Below are positions 32,701 to 43,006 of a stretch of 64,000 nt of DNA, piece by piece. The stretch covers positions 620,001 through 684,000 of the forward strand of contig NC_089395.1 in assembly GCF_003171515.1 (NCBI RefSeq), written 5' to 3'. The position numbers and the translations under genes were made by a program. This DNA is from Pyrenophora tritici-repentis. Its lineage: Eukaryota; Ascomycota; Dothideomycetes; Pleosporales; Pleosporaceae. The notes under the pieces were generated by a model, which made no database searches, was not told the DNA's origin, and saw nothing but the letters and a program-made list of their open reading frames with translations. Positions within the stretch are counted from its first letter, which is position 1. The number at the start of each line of letters is the position of its first letter.

Positions 32701-34164
32701 GGTGGCTTCAAGCCTAACTTTGGTGCTCCTCCAACATCTGGTGGAGGCTTCATGGCTCAATTCCAAAAGACAGCGAAGACCTACGAGCAACTTGCTGCCG
32801 AGCGCAAGAAGAAGGCCATGGATGAGGACTATGATTCGGACGACGAAACTAAGGAAGAGTGGTCAGCTAGATACGACAAGGCTGAGGCAGAGCGCCTCGC
32901 CGAGGAAAAGAAGAAGATCGCTGCCGCCCCTACCTTTAAAGTTCCGGATGCCACTGCTCCCAGTGCTGCCAAGCCAACTGCTCCTGCACCCGGTAGTACT
33001 TCTCCAAAGGCGAACCCATTCTCTGGTCTTCTGAAACCGACGAGCGGCACTTCAACGCCAGGTCTTTCGACGCCTAAAGCTGCTAGTCCTGCACCATCGA
33101 CCGGTAGTCAGTCAATTTTCAAGGCTCCCAGCTCCTCCCAAACTCCGACTCCTAACATATTCGGACACTTGTCTCCCGCCCCTTCATCGAACCATCAAGA
33201 CGAGTCCGATGAGGATGACAATGAGGATGCGGGTTCTGCGGAGCCGACAACGCCACCGAAAGCCAAATTCGGCGAGTCGGAGACGGAATCTGAAGACACC
33301 CAGGAGCCCAAGCAAGACGAAGCCCCCAAGGGAAGCCTTTTTTCAAGGATCACTCGGGACAACGACTCGGGATCCGAAAAGGGTAGCACCGGTAGCACGT
33401 CTATCTTCGGAAACACCAACGGAACTACGACCCCTACCAACAAGCCCTTCACGTTCTTCAATTTCGACGCTGCGTCTAAGACGGCCCCTCCCAAGTCCGA
33501 CACATTTGTCGGGGATCAAACGTTCAAAGCTGGCACTCCCATCAAGTTCGGCCAAGCTCCTGCTACTGAGAAGAAGGGCGGCCTGCCGCAATTCTCATTC
33601 TCACCTTCTACGCCGTCACCTGCTGAGTTTTCAACGACACCAGCCAAAGCACCACCTTCGCTCTTCAACTTTTCTAGTGCCAACTCCGTAAACTCGTCTG
33701 TATTCTCCTCTCGCGCTGGTACGCCCTTGTCTGAAGCCGGCGAAACTAGTGCAGCGTCGGCAGCAGAAGATGAGGAGGAAGGTGGCAAGCAAGAGCAAAT
33801 CGACTTGTCGCAACTCACCGAAGAAGAGATCAAGGCCTTTGACATTGTCTTTCACACCGAGGTCGCACTAGCCAAGCACCAGGTTAACAACGCTTGGACC
33901 AACCTTGCAAAAGGACCAATGTGGATCCTCAAGGACAAGGAGACGGGCAAGTGCTGTGTGCGCGTACGCCTTGCCAGCGGTGCTACACCCCTGAACTATC
34001 AGATTCTACCCTCCCTGCCGGCTACTGTTACTGGTGGCAGCAAGAAGATGGTCATGGCCACCAGGCCTGCAAAGGAAGGCGGCTTGCAATCACTCTTGTT
34101 TGCAGTCAAGACTCCTGAGATTGCAGCGGAGCTGGCGGCCAAGTACACGGAGTCACTACCTTGA
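29769..34164 (+). CDS. FG-repeat nucleoporin with C-terminal Ran-binding domain (Nup2/Nup50-like)
   Basis: A mobile nuclear-basket nucleoporin that binds Ran-GTP and importins. Exons 29769-29890, 29986-30028 and 30109-34164 give about 1406 aa. The start of exon 3 is chosen by phase: the nearer AG at 30091-30094 leads to an early stop, and one further downstream is also possible. The N-terminus (SSNKRGNIFGQGRPERP ... ATAAQLAARKIKTAKARR) is basic with NLS-like character. The long middle is built of FG, FGxF and GMFG repeats, including near-perfect GMFGASSAAPSG units at 30620-30860. A short helical part around DALLKQISDLTAQLQVLNEK follows, then further FxPSFG repeats. The last 120 residues form a Ran-binding domain (WTNLAKGPMWILKD, CCVRVRLASGATPLNYQI). 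The length exceeds yeast Nup2 because of the repeats. No close partner genes are adjacent. Confidence 0.88.
30620..30860 (+). repeat. GMFG-encoding tandem repeats
   Basis: About six units of 36-48 bp encode variations of GMFG(A/T)SSAAPSG inside the nucleoporin gene. Differences between units lie mostly at third codon positions. Confidence 0.75.
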
Positions 34165-34857
34165 TTGTATTTCATTATATCCTAGAACAACCTTCCCGGT
34201 TGTTCTAGGCTGAGCACTTGTGCTTATTATACCCTTATCCCGCGACCCCGATACACCTTTCAACATTTTTCAATACACCTATCCCACCACATCCCCTTCT
34301 TCGATCTACACGTAAGTCCCGAACCCCCTGCCCACAAAATCTGGCGTAATTGTTTTTGTATCAACCTGAGCGAAAGCTCCTCATATTGTGTGTTTTTGAA
34401 GGATAAAGGAAATTAGCATTGCATGGCACGGAGTTTGTTGTTTCTTGTTTTCAAGCTGGGATAGGGGAAGGAGGGCCCCCAAACGAAGTGTAGGATCGAA
34501 TGTCTGGCGACGATAATTCAGCGATGAGTAAGAGGGACACGCACGCATATCTGTATGTGTGCCTTTGTTCTCCCGACGTGTAGTATATTTATGAGCCCCT
34601 TGTTTGTTTTGCTCTCTTCGATTACGTTGAGCGTGTTCGGGTCGCGCAGACACCTTTCTAATAGACTATTTTGAAGTTTTCCACCATTTGTTCGTATTCT
34701 TTGATGTGATTATTATTACCTAACTAGTTCTTTTCCATCGATCTTTTCTCAGTCTTCCATGTCATTACTAATAATACCTTTCCAAATTACATCGGCGCGT
34801 TCATTTCATTACTATTATTATTGCCATCTCCTGGTCCTTGTCCTTGTCCTGTTTTCC
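34165..34857. other. 3' flank of nucleoporin, intergenic
   Basis: Contains the inverted repeat at 34181-34209 and then AT-rich sequence. No supported gene; the minus-strand ORF at 34381-34653 has no recognisable features. Confidence 0.45.
34181..34209 (+). other. Perfect 12-bp hairpin in nucleoporin 3' UTR
   Basis: CCTAGAACAACC (34181-34192) and GGTTGTTCTAGG (34198-34209) are exact reverse complements around a 5-nt loop. The hairpin starts 17 nt after the stop codon and would form a stable stem in the mRNA. It may aid 3'-end formation or mRNA stability, or be the remnant of a palindrome; which of these is unknown. Confidence 0.6.
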
Positions 34858-35282
34858 TCAAACACAGCTAAACGAACTGGCAACATGTTCGAACTCAAAA
34901 TCCGTAAGATTCACCGGCCCAGGACCTAGCACGTTTCCATTATTCTTCGCAACGTAGAGGTTTTTGCCTGTGCAGTTTGCTTTCCTAATCACCTTATTAG
35001 CCTTTTCTCCTTCCCTCCAATCCCCCTACAACACGTGACCCAACTGGAAATTCAGACTTACTCGTACAAAACACACCCATTCGCCAAGCCACTTGCTACA
35101 AAGGCCCAACTGGTGTTCTTGTCCATGGGGGCGACGAGTGTGTCGCATTGCCAGCGGTTGACCATGTAGGATTTTGAGAGGCCGAGACCGCCGGGTTGGG
35201 TGCTTAGGAGGAAGAGGACGGATGCGGAAGTGGGGGTGAGAAGGAGGGGAAGGAGGATGAGAGAAGAGGAGAGAATGTGCAT
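34858..35282 (-). CDS. Small secreted protein with four cysteines
   Basis: A two-exon model, 35062-35282 and 34858-35014, with a 47-bp GT-AG intron; 125 aa. The ATG at 35282 opens a hydrophobic signal peptide (MHILSSSLILLPLLLTPTSA). The mature part has four cysteines (WQC, NGC, ANC, FSC), one in each quarter of the chain, enough for two disulfides. The second exon has an N-glycosylation-type NCT and a compact end (FEFEHVASSFSCV). An in-frame start upstream exists but would hide the signal peptide. A TATATAT element lies about 107 bp upstream of the ATG. The acceptor (ATTGGAG) lacks a strong polypyrimidine tract, but it is the only one that opens the downstream frame. No family recognised; a secreted or effector-like role is inferred. 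Confidence 0.6.
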
Positions 35283-36260
35283 GGTCGGACTTGGGGGTTG
35301 GATGTGGAGGTTGAGATGAATTAGAAATATGGCTGAGTTGGATTTGACAAACAGGATAGATAGATATGATGCGTGCGTATGCGGCTGAATATATACTAAA
35401 CACCCCATCTCACACCTCTATCCAATCCCAGACTAGACATGCATACTTACCAAATAACCCACCCCCCAAAAAAACGCCGCTAGAATATTTTCCGCATCGC
35501 CCTAATAACTACAGTCAGTCATGCCAGGCTACCCACTACGCATCCAGGGCTGAAATGATAGTGCGTTAGGTGGGAGCTAGGCAAATATCGGAAATATCGG
35601 CAATGCAGTATATTTAGAAGTCTGTGATATAGCCTACCTAACCATCGCCCCGGAGCTTGTTATTTGTCTGGTTTCTGAGTGAGGTGAGCGAGGTTGGCTG
35701 GATGCGGATTAGATGCTACGTGTGGGTGCAACGTGGACTATTGGATTTGGAGGAGGGGAAAGGCGTAGTGGGCTACTAAGGGTGATGGGTGAAGGTGGTG
35801 TGTGGGAAGGGAGGGATTGCTGGAGACGATGAAGATGCTTTGGGATAATGGGAGGGAGGGGAAGGTGATGTCGTGGCGAGAGGAGATGGCCATCGGTGAG
35901 GGTTGATTGATGCAAATGATGCTATCTTCTCGTCGCACCACCGAGGCCTCCTCCAACATTAGAATATTGGTGTAAAATCAAACGATGCCATCATCGCCGC
36001 GATCCACTACTCGGGTGTGGCTTTTCTGCCCGCTTCCAGTCTTTCCCTTGCCGACCGTGCGTCATCGACCATGGGAATTTCCCCAGCCATGGCACTAGCG
36101 CCACAGCGCCATCCATCGCATCGGCCACCGCCTGACGCTTCGCGCGCCATGTTGCCCTGAAATGCGCGCACGCCCGGCGCAACTCATCTAGCGCAACCAT
36201 TCAGATCAGCGCGGAAAGAAATACATTCATCGATAATAAATATCAAAAAGACATCGAATT
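35283..36260. other. Intergenic, divergent promoters
   Basis: Lies between the secreted-protein gene (-) and the MBL-fold gene (+). It contains a TATATAT element at 35389-35395 serving the minus gene. The remaining ORFs are low complexity. Confidence 0.4.
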
Positions 36261-37452
36261 ATGGATGACCCCTCGGCACAACTCCACCTCGAGATTCGCG
36301 ATGCCGTCGTTCGCGCTCTCGCTACGCGCCGCCCTATCCTTCATCACTTGAACGCCGATACCTCGTGGTTGCTGCAAATACCGCGGCCCGCTAATGCAGT
36401 CAAGCACGGAAGCCGGATATACTATAATGTATTGATTGACCCGTGGTTTGTGGGTGGCCAAAGCGATGTCGCAAAGTGGTTCAGTCAGCAATTCCACGCG
36501 ACGGAGAGCGCAGTGAAGAGCGTAGCTGAAGTGGATGAGCTGGCGCGGCAAGTTGAGATTCTAGCGGGAGGGTTGAGATTAGGGAAGAACAGGAAGAGGA
36601 AGATGGAGGATACGGTGGAGGAGGAGAGTTTTATCGATTGTGTGGCTATTAGCCATGAATTCACGGATCATTGTCATAAAGAGACGTTATTGGAAGTTCA
36701 CGGCGACGTGCCTGTTTTCGCAACAGAGGTATGCAGACTTACCACCATCATTCCATCCCATGCCAGCAGCCCTCAGAACTAACACGACCACCCCAGCAAG
36801 CAGCCAAACTAATAACCTCGTGGTCCCACTTCCGCACCGTAACAACAACCCCCCACCTTCGTCGACGACTCCGACTGGCACGACTACAGTCTCTCCCCCT
36901 TGCCCTCCTGGCTCAGCATATCGCGGCTAACCGCTGCCGCCGACGCCCTCTTCTACCACTCCGCCCTTCTCATAACGTTCGCCACGCACCCCTTCCTCTC
37001 CAACACAACACCAAAGAAACGCCTCTCATCCCTCAGCATAAACGGCGACGGCGCCGAAGACCTCGCCCCACACCTCAACGGCGAAGCAGCCGAATGTCTC
37101 ATTTACACACCCCATGGTATACCGCATACGGCGCTTACCCCCGATAACGACGGCGGACCCGCCGCTGCATACCCTCGCTTTCCTGCATGGACTTCACGAT
37201 ATATCCATTTCTAATGCTAGTCAGCTTAATCTCGGCGCGAAGAATGGGGTCCTTGCGCAGAGAATGCTGAGGGCCAAGTATTGGGTTGCGACGCATGATG
37301 AGGTGAAGAGGGGAGGTGGGTTTATCAGTTGGTTTATACGGAGGAAGGTTTGGACGTTGGAGGAGGCGTTGAAGGAAGCTGGAGGGGACACGGAGTTTGA
37401 GGATGTTAGGTTTCAGGATATGGGGAATGGGGAGAGTAGGGTGCTGGAGTGA
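36261..37452 (+). CDS. Metallo-beta-lactamase-fold protein with two apparent frameshifts
   Basis: Exon 1 is 36261-36728; a 68-bp intron (36729-36796) joins it in phase to the rest. The order of blocks fits a fungal MBL-fold hydrolase: substrate-side strand NADTSWLLQIP, DPWFVGGQSD, and a metal-site-like ISHEFTDHCH in place of HxHxDH. Further on are FVDDSDWHDYSL and AECLIYTPHGI, then HTLAFLHGLHDI and a helical C-terminus. The frame changes twice. Between ITSWSHFRTVTTTP and TFVDDSDW a run of six C (36846-36851) has one C too many. Between YTPHGIPHTALT and the HTLAFLHG block a run of five C (37138-37142) has one too many. Both are +1 changes in C homopolymers, so a base-calling error is as likely as real decay. 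No catalytic activity can be assigned. Confidence 0.6.
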
Positions 37453-38004
37453 TGGGTGGACGGAGGATGGAGGGAAGTTTGTTTTTTTGGCTATTGCTGT
37501 TGTTGCTGTATGGAATGGACGTACGCTATTTGTTGTGTGATGTGATGTGATGGATGTATATACCCCCGTGAGCGAGGTTTGGTAGTTTAGGATATGTAAT
37601 AGGAGAGGGGCCCCTGGTTTGTGGAGGACATGGACGTGGTGAACGAAATTGTTGTACACAAGTAGTGTCTCGACGTCGTAATTCAGATTAAGTCAAGGCT
37701 ACATTCGTTCGATTTAGCCGCTTATCTATATCTAGTAACAGACCTGTCAAAGGGTTTCAAGTACGAATGTCACTTGTCTCATTTGAACTACAGCACAGGG
37801 TGGACAGCTCGTTTATTGCGAGGAATCATGAGATCGTCTAGTGCGTGGGTGAGGGGCGGGGATGTGTCCTTATGTAGTGATGTCAGAGATATGCTAGGTA
37901 AGGTTGGGGCTAGGAAAGAAGAGGGGAGGTATAGGTTTATGTACTGTCTCTTTTTTCTCTAGGTGTAGAAGAGATTGGTCACTTCCATCTTCCTATTCGT
38001 CTCA
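37453..38004. other. Intergenic, nothing supported
   Basis: 3' flank of the MBL-fold gene. The 62-codon ORF at 37774-37962 has no recognisable features. Confidence 0.4.
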
Positions 38005-38330
38005 CTACCTTCCAAGGTTCTTTACAGGGAGTCCTGGGTCTAGCCACGCAGCTTTCTCACTATCCCGAAACTCAGGGTAACAGTTTGCTCGGAGTTTGTC
38101 GAAAGAATAGAGTTTCCGGGGGTTATGGCATTGCACTGTGTGGCTCATGGGGTGCTGAGCAAGGGAATTGAAGTAGTTGGCTAGAATCGCTTGGTAAGAG
38201 CATTGGGAATTGGGCGTTAGAATTCTTTGTTCAGGTTCCGGCAAGTGTTGCTGCAGGGGTGAGGTATGCGGGGAAGGAGGGGTGAGGGGGATGTTGTAGG
38301 TTGTGGCTTTGAATAGGTTATCATATCCTA
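38005..38330 (-). CDS. Coding-like exon, gene incomplete
   Basis: An open frame of about 105 codons ends at a stop at 38005. Its composition looks like real protein (GYDNLFKATTYNIPLTPPSP at the upstream end; CHNPRKLYSFDKLRANCYP and RDSEKAAWLDPGLP further on). It has no in-frame ATG near its upstream end; the only Met is well inside. It may therefore be a terminal exon, with an upstream exon in 38340-38500 where a possible donor (GTTTGT near 38376) and coding-like stretches occur. I could not build a complete model that starts with ATG. The region is tightly spaced against the SPRY gene at 38646, so the gene may be truncated. Function unknown. Confidence 0.35.
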
Positions 38331-38645
38331 TAGGCCTAGTATGTATCTAGAGGTCTTATATAGCGCTATTCTAACAAACTTGATTGTAACAGATGTGGCA
38401 CAGAGTGTTGGAGTCGGGCGCAGCGATGGAAGGGTACTGCCAAGCCTCTATGACGCAGTCGGCTATGGCAACCAACATACCTGTGCACAGCCACGACCGG
38501 TCACCTGTCCTACATCATCACTGTGCTGCGCCTACTTATTGGCAGTTTAGTGAATGGTTTGCCTGATTCAATCCACCTCAAAGTAACTGCAGGTCGCCAC
38601 TTTTCTACACTACTGTTCCCAACTATCACCACTCCATAAGCCACC

Positions 38646-39839
38646 ATGCAGGTGTTCAAGAAATTAAAGGACAAGATCAAGGGAGACGAAAGTTCTTCGA
38701 AGCCCTCCTACGGAACAGATCAGCATAATCTCATGTCGAACAATCCCTACTATCAACATTCTCAGCAGCAACAGCCGCAGCAGCATAATATCGCACCGAC
38801 GGAGAAGTATCAGGCTCCTCCTGGTCCGCCCCCAAATCAGGGGTCATCTTCTTCAAATACTCAGTATACTGCCCCTCCCGGACCTCCACCGAGTCTTCAG
38901 TCTTCAGGGTACGCGCCTCCTTCAGGTCCGCCTCCTTCTTACCCACAGCAACCGCCTCCGAGCTGGGAACCTCCACCATATCACGACTGGACAGTGATTC
39001 CCGATACGGCACTTCTACCTCCTCCGCCATCAATGGGTTATGATAGTTCGCCAACTGCAAACGCGACTGCAGAAGAGGGCGACCGTGCGTTGGAGTGGAC
39101 AAACACGTATCCTCTCTGGCCGCCGCAAAATCTCCAACCTAGCACCCACGCTGCAATCCAAAACGGTCAACTTGCTCTGCTGAAACCACCGTTTTGCGCC
39201 GGTGACATCCGTCCGCAGCCACAAGCAGGCCACTGGACATGCCGTACCCACGCCAAATGCCGTGACTCAAGCATTCTTACCAATCTTCCGATGTACAGTG
39301 TGTTTTGGGACTCACCGCTCAACACCCAGCGGTCCAAGACCATCTACTTCGAACTCAAGGTCCTCAACATTGGAAGAGGCGGCTTTTCTCTGTCGGAAGC
39401 AGACGCCGGCATCGCTATTGGCTTTGTCGCGCCCCCGTATCCCACATTTCGTCTTCCGGGCTGGGAGCGCGCCAGTCTTGGTGTTCATGGCGATGACGGC
39501 CGAAAGTACGTCAATGACGCATGGGGCGGCAATGATTTCACCACTGCGTTTAAGCCGGGTGAAACTGTTGGTATCGGCATTACCTTCTCTGTTCCGAGGA
39601 ATCCTCCGTCATATGAACAGTCGCAGCAGGGTGTAATGCTGGATATCGATGTGTTCTTCACGCGTAACGGAGTCAAAGAGGGTGGCTGGGATGGCAATGA
39701 GGAGCTTGATACGAGGAGTGTGGGTGGTAACACTGGGCTGAGAGGAGAGTGTGACTTGTTTCCTGCGATTGGTGTGTTCGGCGGGGTGGATTTTGATGTC
39801 TACTTCCACCCATCTCAGTGGCTTTACAAGCCTTATTGA
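38646..39839 (+). CDS. SPRY-domain protein with PPxY motif
   Basis: A 397-aa single-exon gene. Residues 1-30 are basic (MQVFKKLKDKIKGDESSSKP). Residues 30-130 form a low-complexity tract of Pro, Gln, Tyr and Gly with repeated PPGPPP units and a PPPY motif that fits PPxY, the binding site for WW domains of Rsp5/Nedd4 ubiquitin ligases. Residues 190-395 form a SPRY domain (YSVFWDSPL, IYFELKVLNIGRGGFSLSE, GIAIGFVAPPYP, LGVHGDDGRKYVN, VGIGITFSV, DIDVFFTRNG, LFPAIGVFGG). Yeast Ssh4 and Ear1 combine SPRY and PPxY to recruit Rsp5 to membrane cargo, but they also have a membrane anchor that is not visible here. An adaptor role in ubiquitination is inference. No intron or disruption was seen. Confidence 0.8.
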   Translation: MQVFKKLKDKIKGDESSSKPSYGTDQHNLMSNNPYYQHSQQQQPQQHNIAPTEKYQAPPGPPPNQGSSSSNTQYTAPPGPPPSLQSSGYAPPSGPPPSYPQQPPPSWEPPPYHDWTVIPDTALLPPPPSMGYDSSPTANATAEEGDRALEWTNTYPLWPPQNLQPSTHAAIQNGQLALLKPPFCAGDIRPQPQAGHWTCRTHAKCRDSSILTNLPMYSVFWDSPLNTQRSKTIYFELKVLNIGRGGFSLSEADAGIAIGFVAPPYPTFRLPGWERASLGVHGDDGRKYVNDAWGGNDFTTAFKPGETVGIGITFSVPRNPPSYEQSQQGVMLDIDVFFTRNGVKEGGWDGNEELDTRSVGGNTGLRGECDLFPAIGVFGGVDFDVYFHPSQWLYKPY

Positions 39840-40069
39840 GCCAGGTGATAAATTAACAGGGAGTTTGACAAACAAGTAAAGGCGTGGGTGAGACATGTCG
39901 TGGTGAAAGAAGGACGCCTAGATAAGCACTCTTACTTCGTATATATATCGCTATTCGGACACTCTCTTCTTCTGAGTCCTTAGCTACTTATCTTCATAAC
40001 AACTTTGCAACCCCAAGCACTGCCACTGATATCTTACCACCAATCTCATCCTCCACGACCACACCAACA

Positions 40070-40853
40070 ATGTCTTCCACCTCGCCCCAAGACTTCGGCT
40101 ACCCCCTCATCCTCGAAGACTACACCCCCGTCCCCTCCCCCACAACCACCCCCAACCTCTGCGCAACCTGCCACACCCCGACCCCCCGAAAATGCAGCAC
40201 CTGCAAAAACATCCGCTACTGCTCCGCCACCTGCCAAACCACCGACTGGCCCTTGCACAAACCCGTTTGCAAACGCTACCTCGCCTCTCTCACCCAGCGC
40301 CCAGAGAAAACAACAACCAGACGCATCCTCTTCTTCCCGCTCTCGGCCACAAAACCCACATTCCACTACCTCACCTTGTCCACCAACAACGCCACACCAA
40401 CACCAACACGCACGCCAAACTTGTCCTCCTTCTTCCCCGCCGTGCCCCTCACCGAAACAAAGAAACTGTCTTTCCACAACCGCTACCTTCCCTTCTTCGT
40501 GCAACTCACATACGATACCAATCCCGCTGGCACACGCGCGTTAGCCTTGAACAAAGCGCTGGGAGCGCCGTTCCGCGGGCCGGTGGTAGCGATGGTGTTT
40601 GATGCTGAAGAGGGTGTTGGTGGGTTGCCGTTGGATATTGATACTACTGTTTTGCGGGCGCTGAGTGAGTATGTGGGGGTGTGGAGGGAGTATCAGGGAC
40701 CGGTATTTATTGAGGTATGTGTGTTTGGTGAGAAAGGGGGATTAAGTAGAGAATTGAGCTAACAGTGTTTTGTAGCAGCCGCAGGAGAAGTATGAGGAAA
40801 AGGAGTTGAGGAGAATTTTGGGGAAGGATTGGAAGGGTGGGGCGGTGGGATAG
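40070..40853 (+). CDS. MYND-type zinc-finger protein
   Basis: Two exons, 40070-40714 and 40776-40853, with a 61-bp intron carrying a GCTAAC branch site. The result is 240 aa. Residues 31-67 hold a MYND zinc finger (CATCHTPTPRKCSTCKNIRY, then CSATCQTTDW and HKPVCK), a protein-protein interaction module that coordinates two zinc ions through seven Cys and one His. The remaining 170 residues look like a small alpha/beta domain found in fungal MYND proteins (FHNRYLPFFVQLTYDTNPAG, GPVVAMVFDAEEG). The role is probably regulatory; the target is unknown. It sits 230 bp downstream of the SPRY gene on the same strand. Confidence 0.82.
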
Positions 40854-41169
40854 GTGGATGGGATGGAGCTCTGGGGATGGTGGGGAAGACGTTGGGGATG
40901 GGTAGGTTGATTTATGGGTGGAGATAGGATTTACAATTTTATATCCATGTTTAGGTCAAGTGTAAGCGGGAGAAGAAGATAATTTGAGACTAAGCTGATA
41001 ACGGCACAAAAATGATGCCTCTAAAAACGTTCTTTGCTCTAAGCCCTGCCTGTACCCTCGTCGACCTTCACAGACAGTGCACCACACTAACCGTCCTGGA
41101 CCGACTGCCTAGATTTTCGATTCGCCAAAGTTGACACATAGTCGTTGCTACGCATCGACCTAAGAGTCT
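40854..41169. other. Intergenic, nothing supported
   Basis: 3' flank of the MYND gene and of the minus-strand pseudogene. No further gene seen. Confidence 0.4.
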
Positions 41170-42440
41170 AGCTCGTAGGCGACGCCGGCTCAGACACACG
41201 CTCTAACGAACGAATCAGCTCAAAGTACTTCTCATCTGGCAACTGCAGCTCCAACATGGTAGCAATATCATGCTCCAGCAGGACCTCCTAATGAGGCAAT
41301 CCACGACCCAAAACAATGAGATATTCAGTCACAGGAATGCGATGCACTAGAGGAATTGACTGTAGAAGCTTGGTGGCAAAGTCCTTTACATCTCCACCGC
41401 CCAAGTCCCCAGCTCATTCATGGCACGGGCCAAAGAGCGTAGAAAGTTGAAATGCTTGTTTTCAGCCTCTGGGGATGGATTGTCACCGTTGAATATGGCG
41501 GCTCGAACATCATATTATTTATCATCAGAGAACCGAGAGCGTAGGCCGAGGGGCCGCTGATATGAGCCTCTACAATATAAGGCATGCCTAGGTCATTGCA
41601 AAGGGTCGGTTCGTAATCGGAAGTTTCTGCAATAGGCGTATTGGTGTGACGATTGAATGTAACGCACCATATCCGTCTCGCGCTCCAACATGTGTTCGTC
41701 TTCTTGGGACCACAGCTGTGGGGTAACCACGAGCTTGAACACGAACGATACAGTCCTCAACTTTGGAATTGCGGAAAATATGAACGAGAGTGGCGCGATG
41801 GAATGAGCTTTCGCGATGGGCAGTGACTGCGATGTCACTAAGCTTCATCTTGCGTAAAAGAGTGGGTGCCATTAGAACAAGCTTACAGTACTGCGCGTCT
41901 GGAATAACACGGACTTGCTCCCACTTGCTGTCATCATCTTCGTCATCGCTGTGGCTGTGGCTGCTGTGGCTGTTACTGCTGCTGCTATGCACATCCTCAT
42001 CGTCGTTTCTAGTGGCAGCAATTTCGGTAGCAACGCTGGAGTGTGGGGTAGGAGATTCCAACGAGGCAGTCGGGTTCAAATCCCAAGACGATGTCAAGTT
42101 AGAAGAATTTGAGACATCGGCTCCAATATCGTTATGACTAGATGGCAACTAACGGTATCCTAACAACTCTGGTGTAGATGACGTATGGATCGACGAGAAG
42201 GGCGACAATATTCCCGACTGCGTGATGTCTAAAATGGACTCGTTATTCTTCTTTCAAAAAATTTAGTTGACTGTGCAATAGAAAAGCGCCTTGAAGGCAC
42301 GCTTAGTCCGAGAGTCAAGCCCCTTCGGCTGTCCTACCGTATCTTTCGAGAACGAGTGTGAAGCTTGAGATGAAAGCGGTGGCTCCGATGGCTTAGTCCT
42401 GACTCCTAATAGTATGAATTGGAGCCGTTATATTTGGGGT
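41170..42440 (-). pseudogene. Decayed kinase/phosphotransferase-like gene with RIP-like stops
   Basis: Pieces of one protein can be followed on the minus strand. From upstream to downstream these are a Ser/Pro-rich N-terminal part (KPSEPPLSSQASHSFSKDTV), an acidic Ser/His stretch, then a core that looks like an APH/protein-kinase fold. The core has LLRKMKLSDIAVTAHRESSF, VEDCIVRVQARGY, EDEHMLERETDMVRYIQ, NDLGMPYIVEAHISGPSAY and finally LPDEKYFELIRSLERVSEP. The order fits fungal phosphotransferase-family proteins, but the assignment is weak. Breaks include stops TAA and TGA near 42260-42270, TAG near 42150 and several frame changes between 41720 and 41170. The stops stand where CAA, CGA and CAG would restore the frame, that is C-to-T changes. 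No intact start is present. Confidence 0.5.
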
Positions 42441-43006
42441 CATAGTGTAAGCATTGATCGAGCACTAAACAACATGTTGAAGCTAGTAATCAAGTCTAGT
42501 GGGTTTTGTGTAATGAGATGGATTGTGATTTGTTGAATAGATATTATGAGGAAGGAAGTGGTCTCTTATACACTTAGGCGTAACCCGGTGATATAATTGG
42601 AAAATGTCAGCCGGGTTGCCGTAGCGAGCTGTTTTGACCCGACAGTGATTCTCTACGGGGGTTTGATGAGGAGTAGAGATTTATGATCTAAAAGAATGTC
42701 TGCAAGTCCTTTGGCTGCCATTTAGAAGTGATTTGCTACCTATCGAGCGTCAGTATATCTTGTACTAACAATGAGAATGCAAAATGCTCTTGCCCTGAAC
42801 CATATTGAAATCACTGTAGTGAAACCCCTGGACTTACACCAAATAGGAGCCTGATACATGATACCATCACTAACCCAGAGGGTTTCACCTTCTTTTCCGA
42901 AGTAAGGGAGTTGTATATGAGAGGCATTCATGCCCAACGAAATCAGGCGGAAGACATCATGCTCTGAGCCCCTGGCATTAACATGAATATAAGACACTCC
43001 CACAAG
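42441..43006. other. Non-coding flank of MITE copy 2
   Basis: Between the pseudogene and the second MITE. A minus-strand frame at 42740-43000 stays open next to the MITE and is described as a finding; no gene model could be completed. Confidence 0.35.

Noticed and set aside
36261..37452. Additional introns to explain the two frame changes in the MBL-fold gene
   Set aside because: GT-AG pairs near both points either give the wrong phase or remove conserved residues; one extra C in each homopolymer explains the data better.
40046..40504. 152-codon minus-strand ORF rich in Gly/Ala
   Set aside because: Shadow of the MYND gene caused by its C-rich codon use.
42050..42100. tRNA-like B-box (GGGTTCAAATCCC) near 42066-42078
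   Set aside because: It lies inside a coding-like pseudogene frame, and I could find no A-box, acceptor stem or anticodon arm at the right distance.
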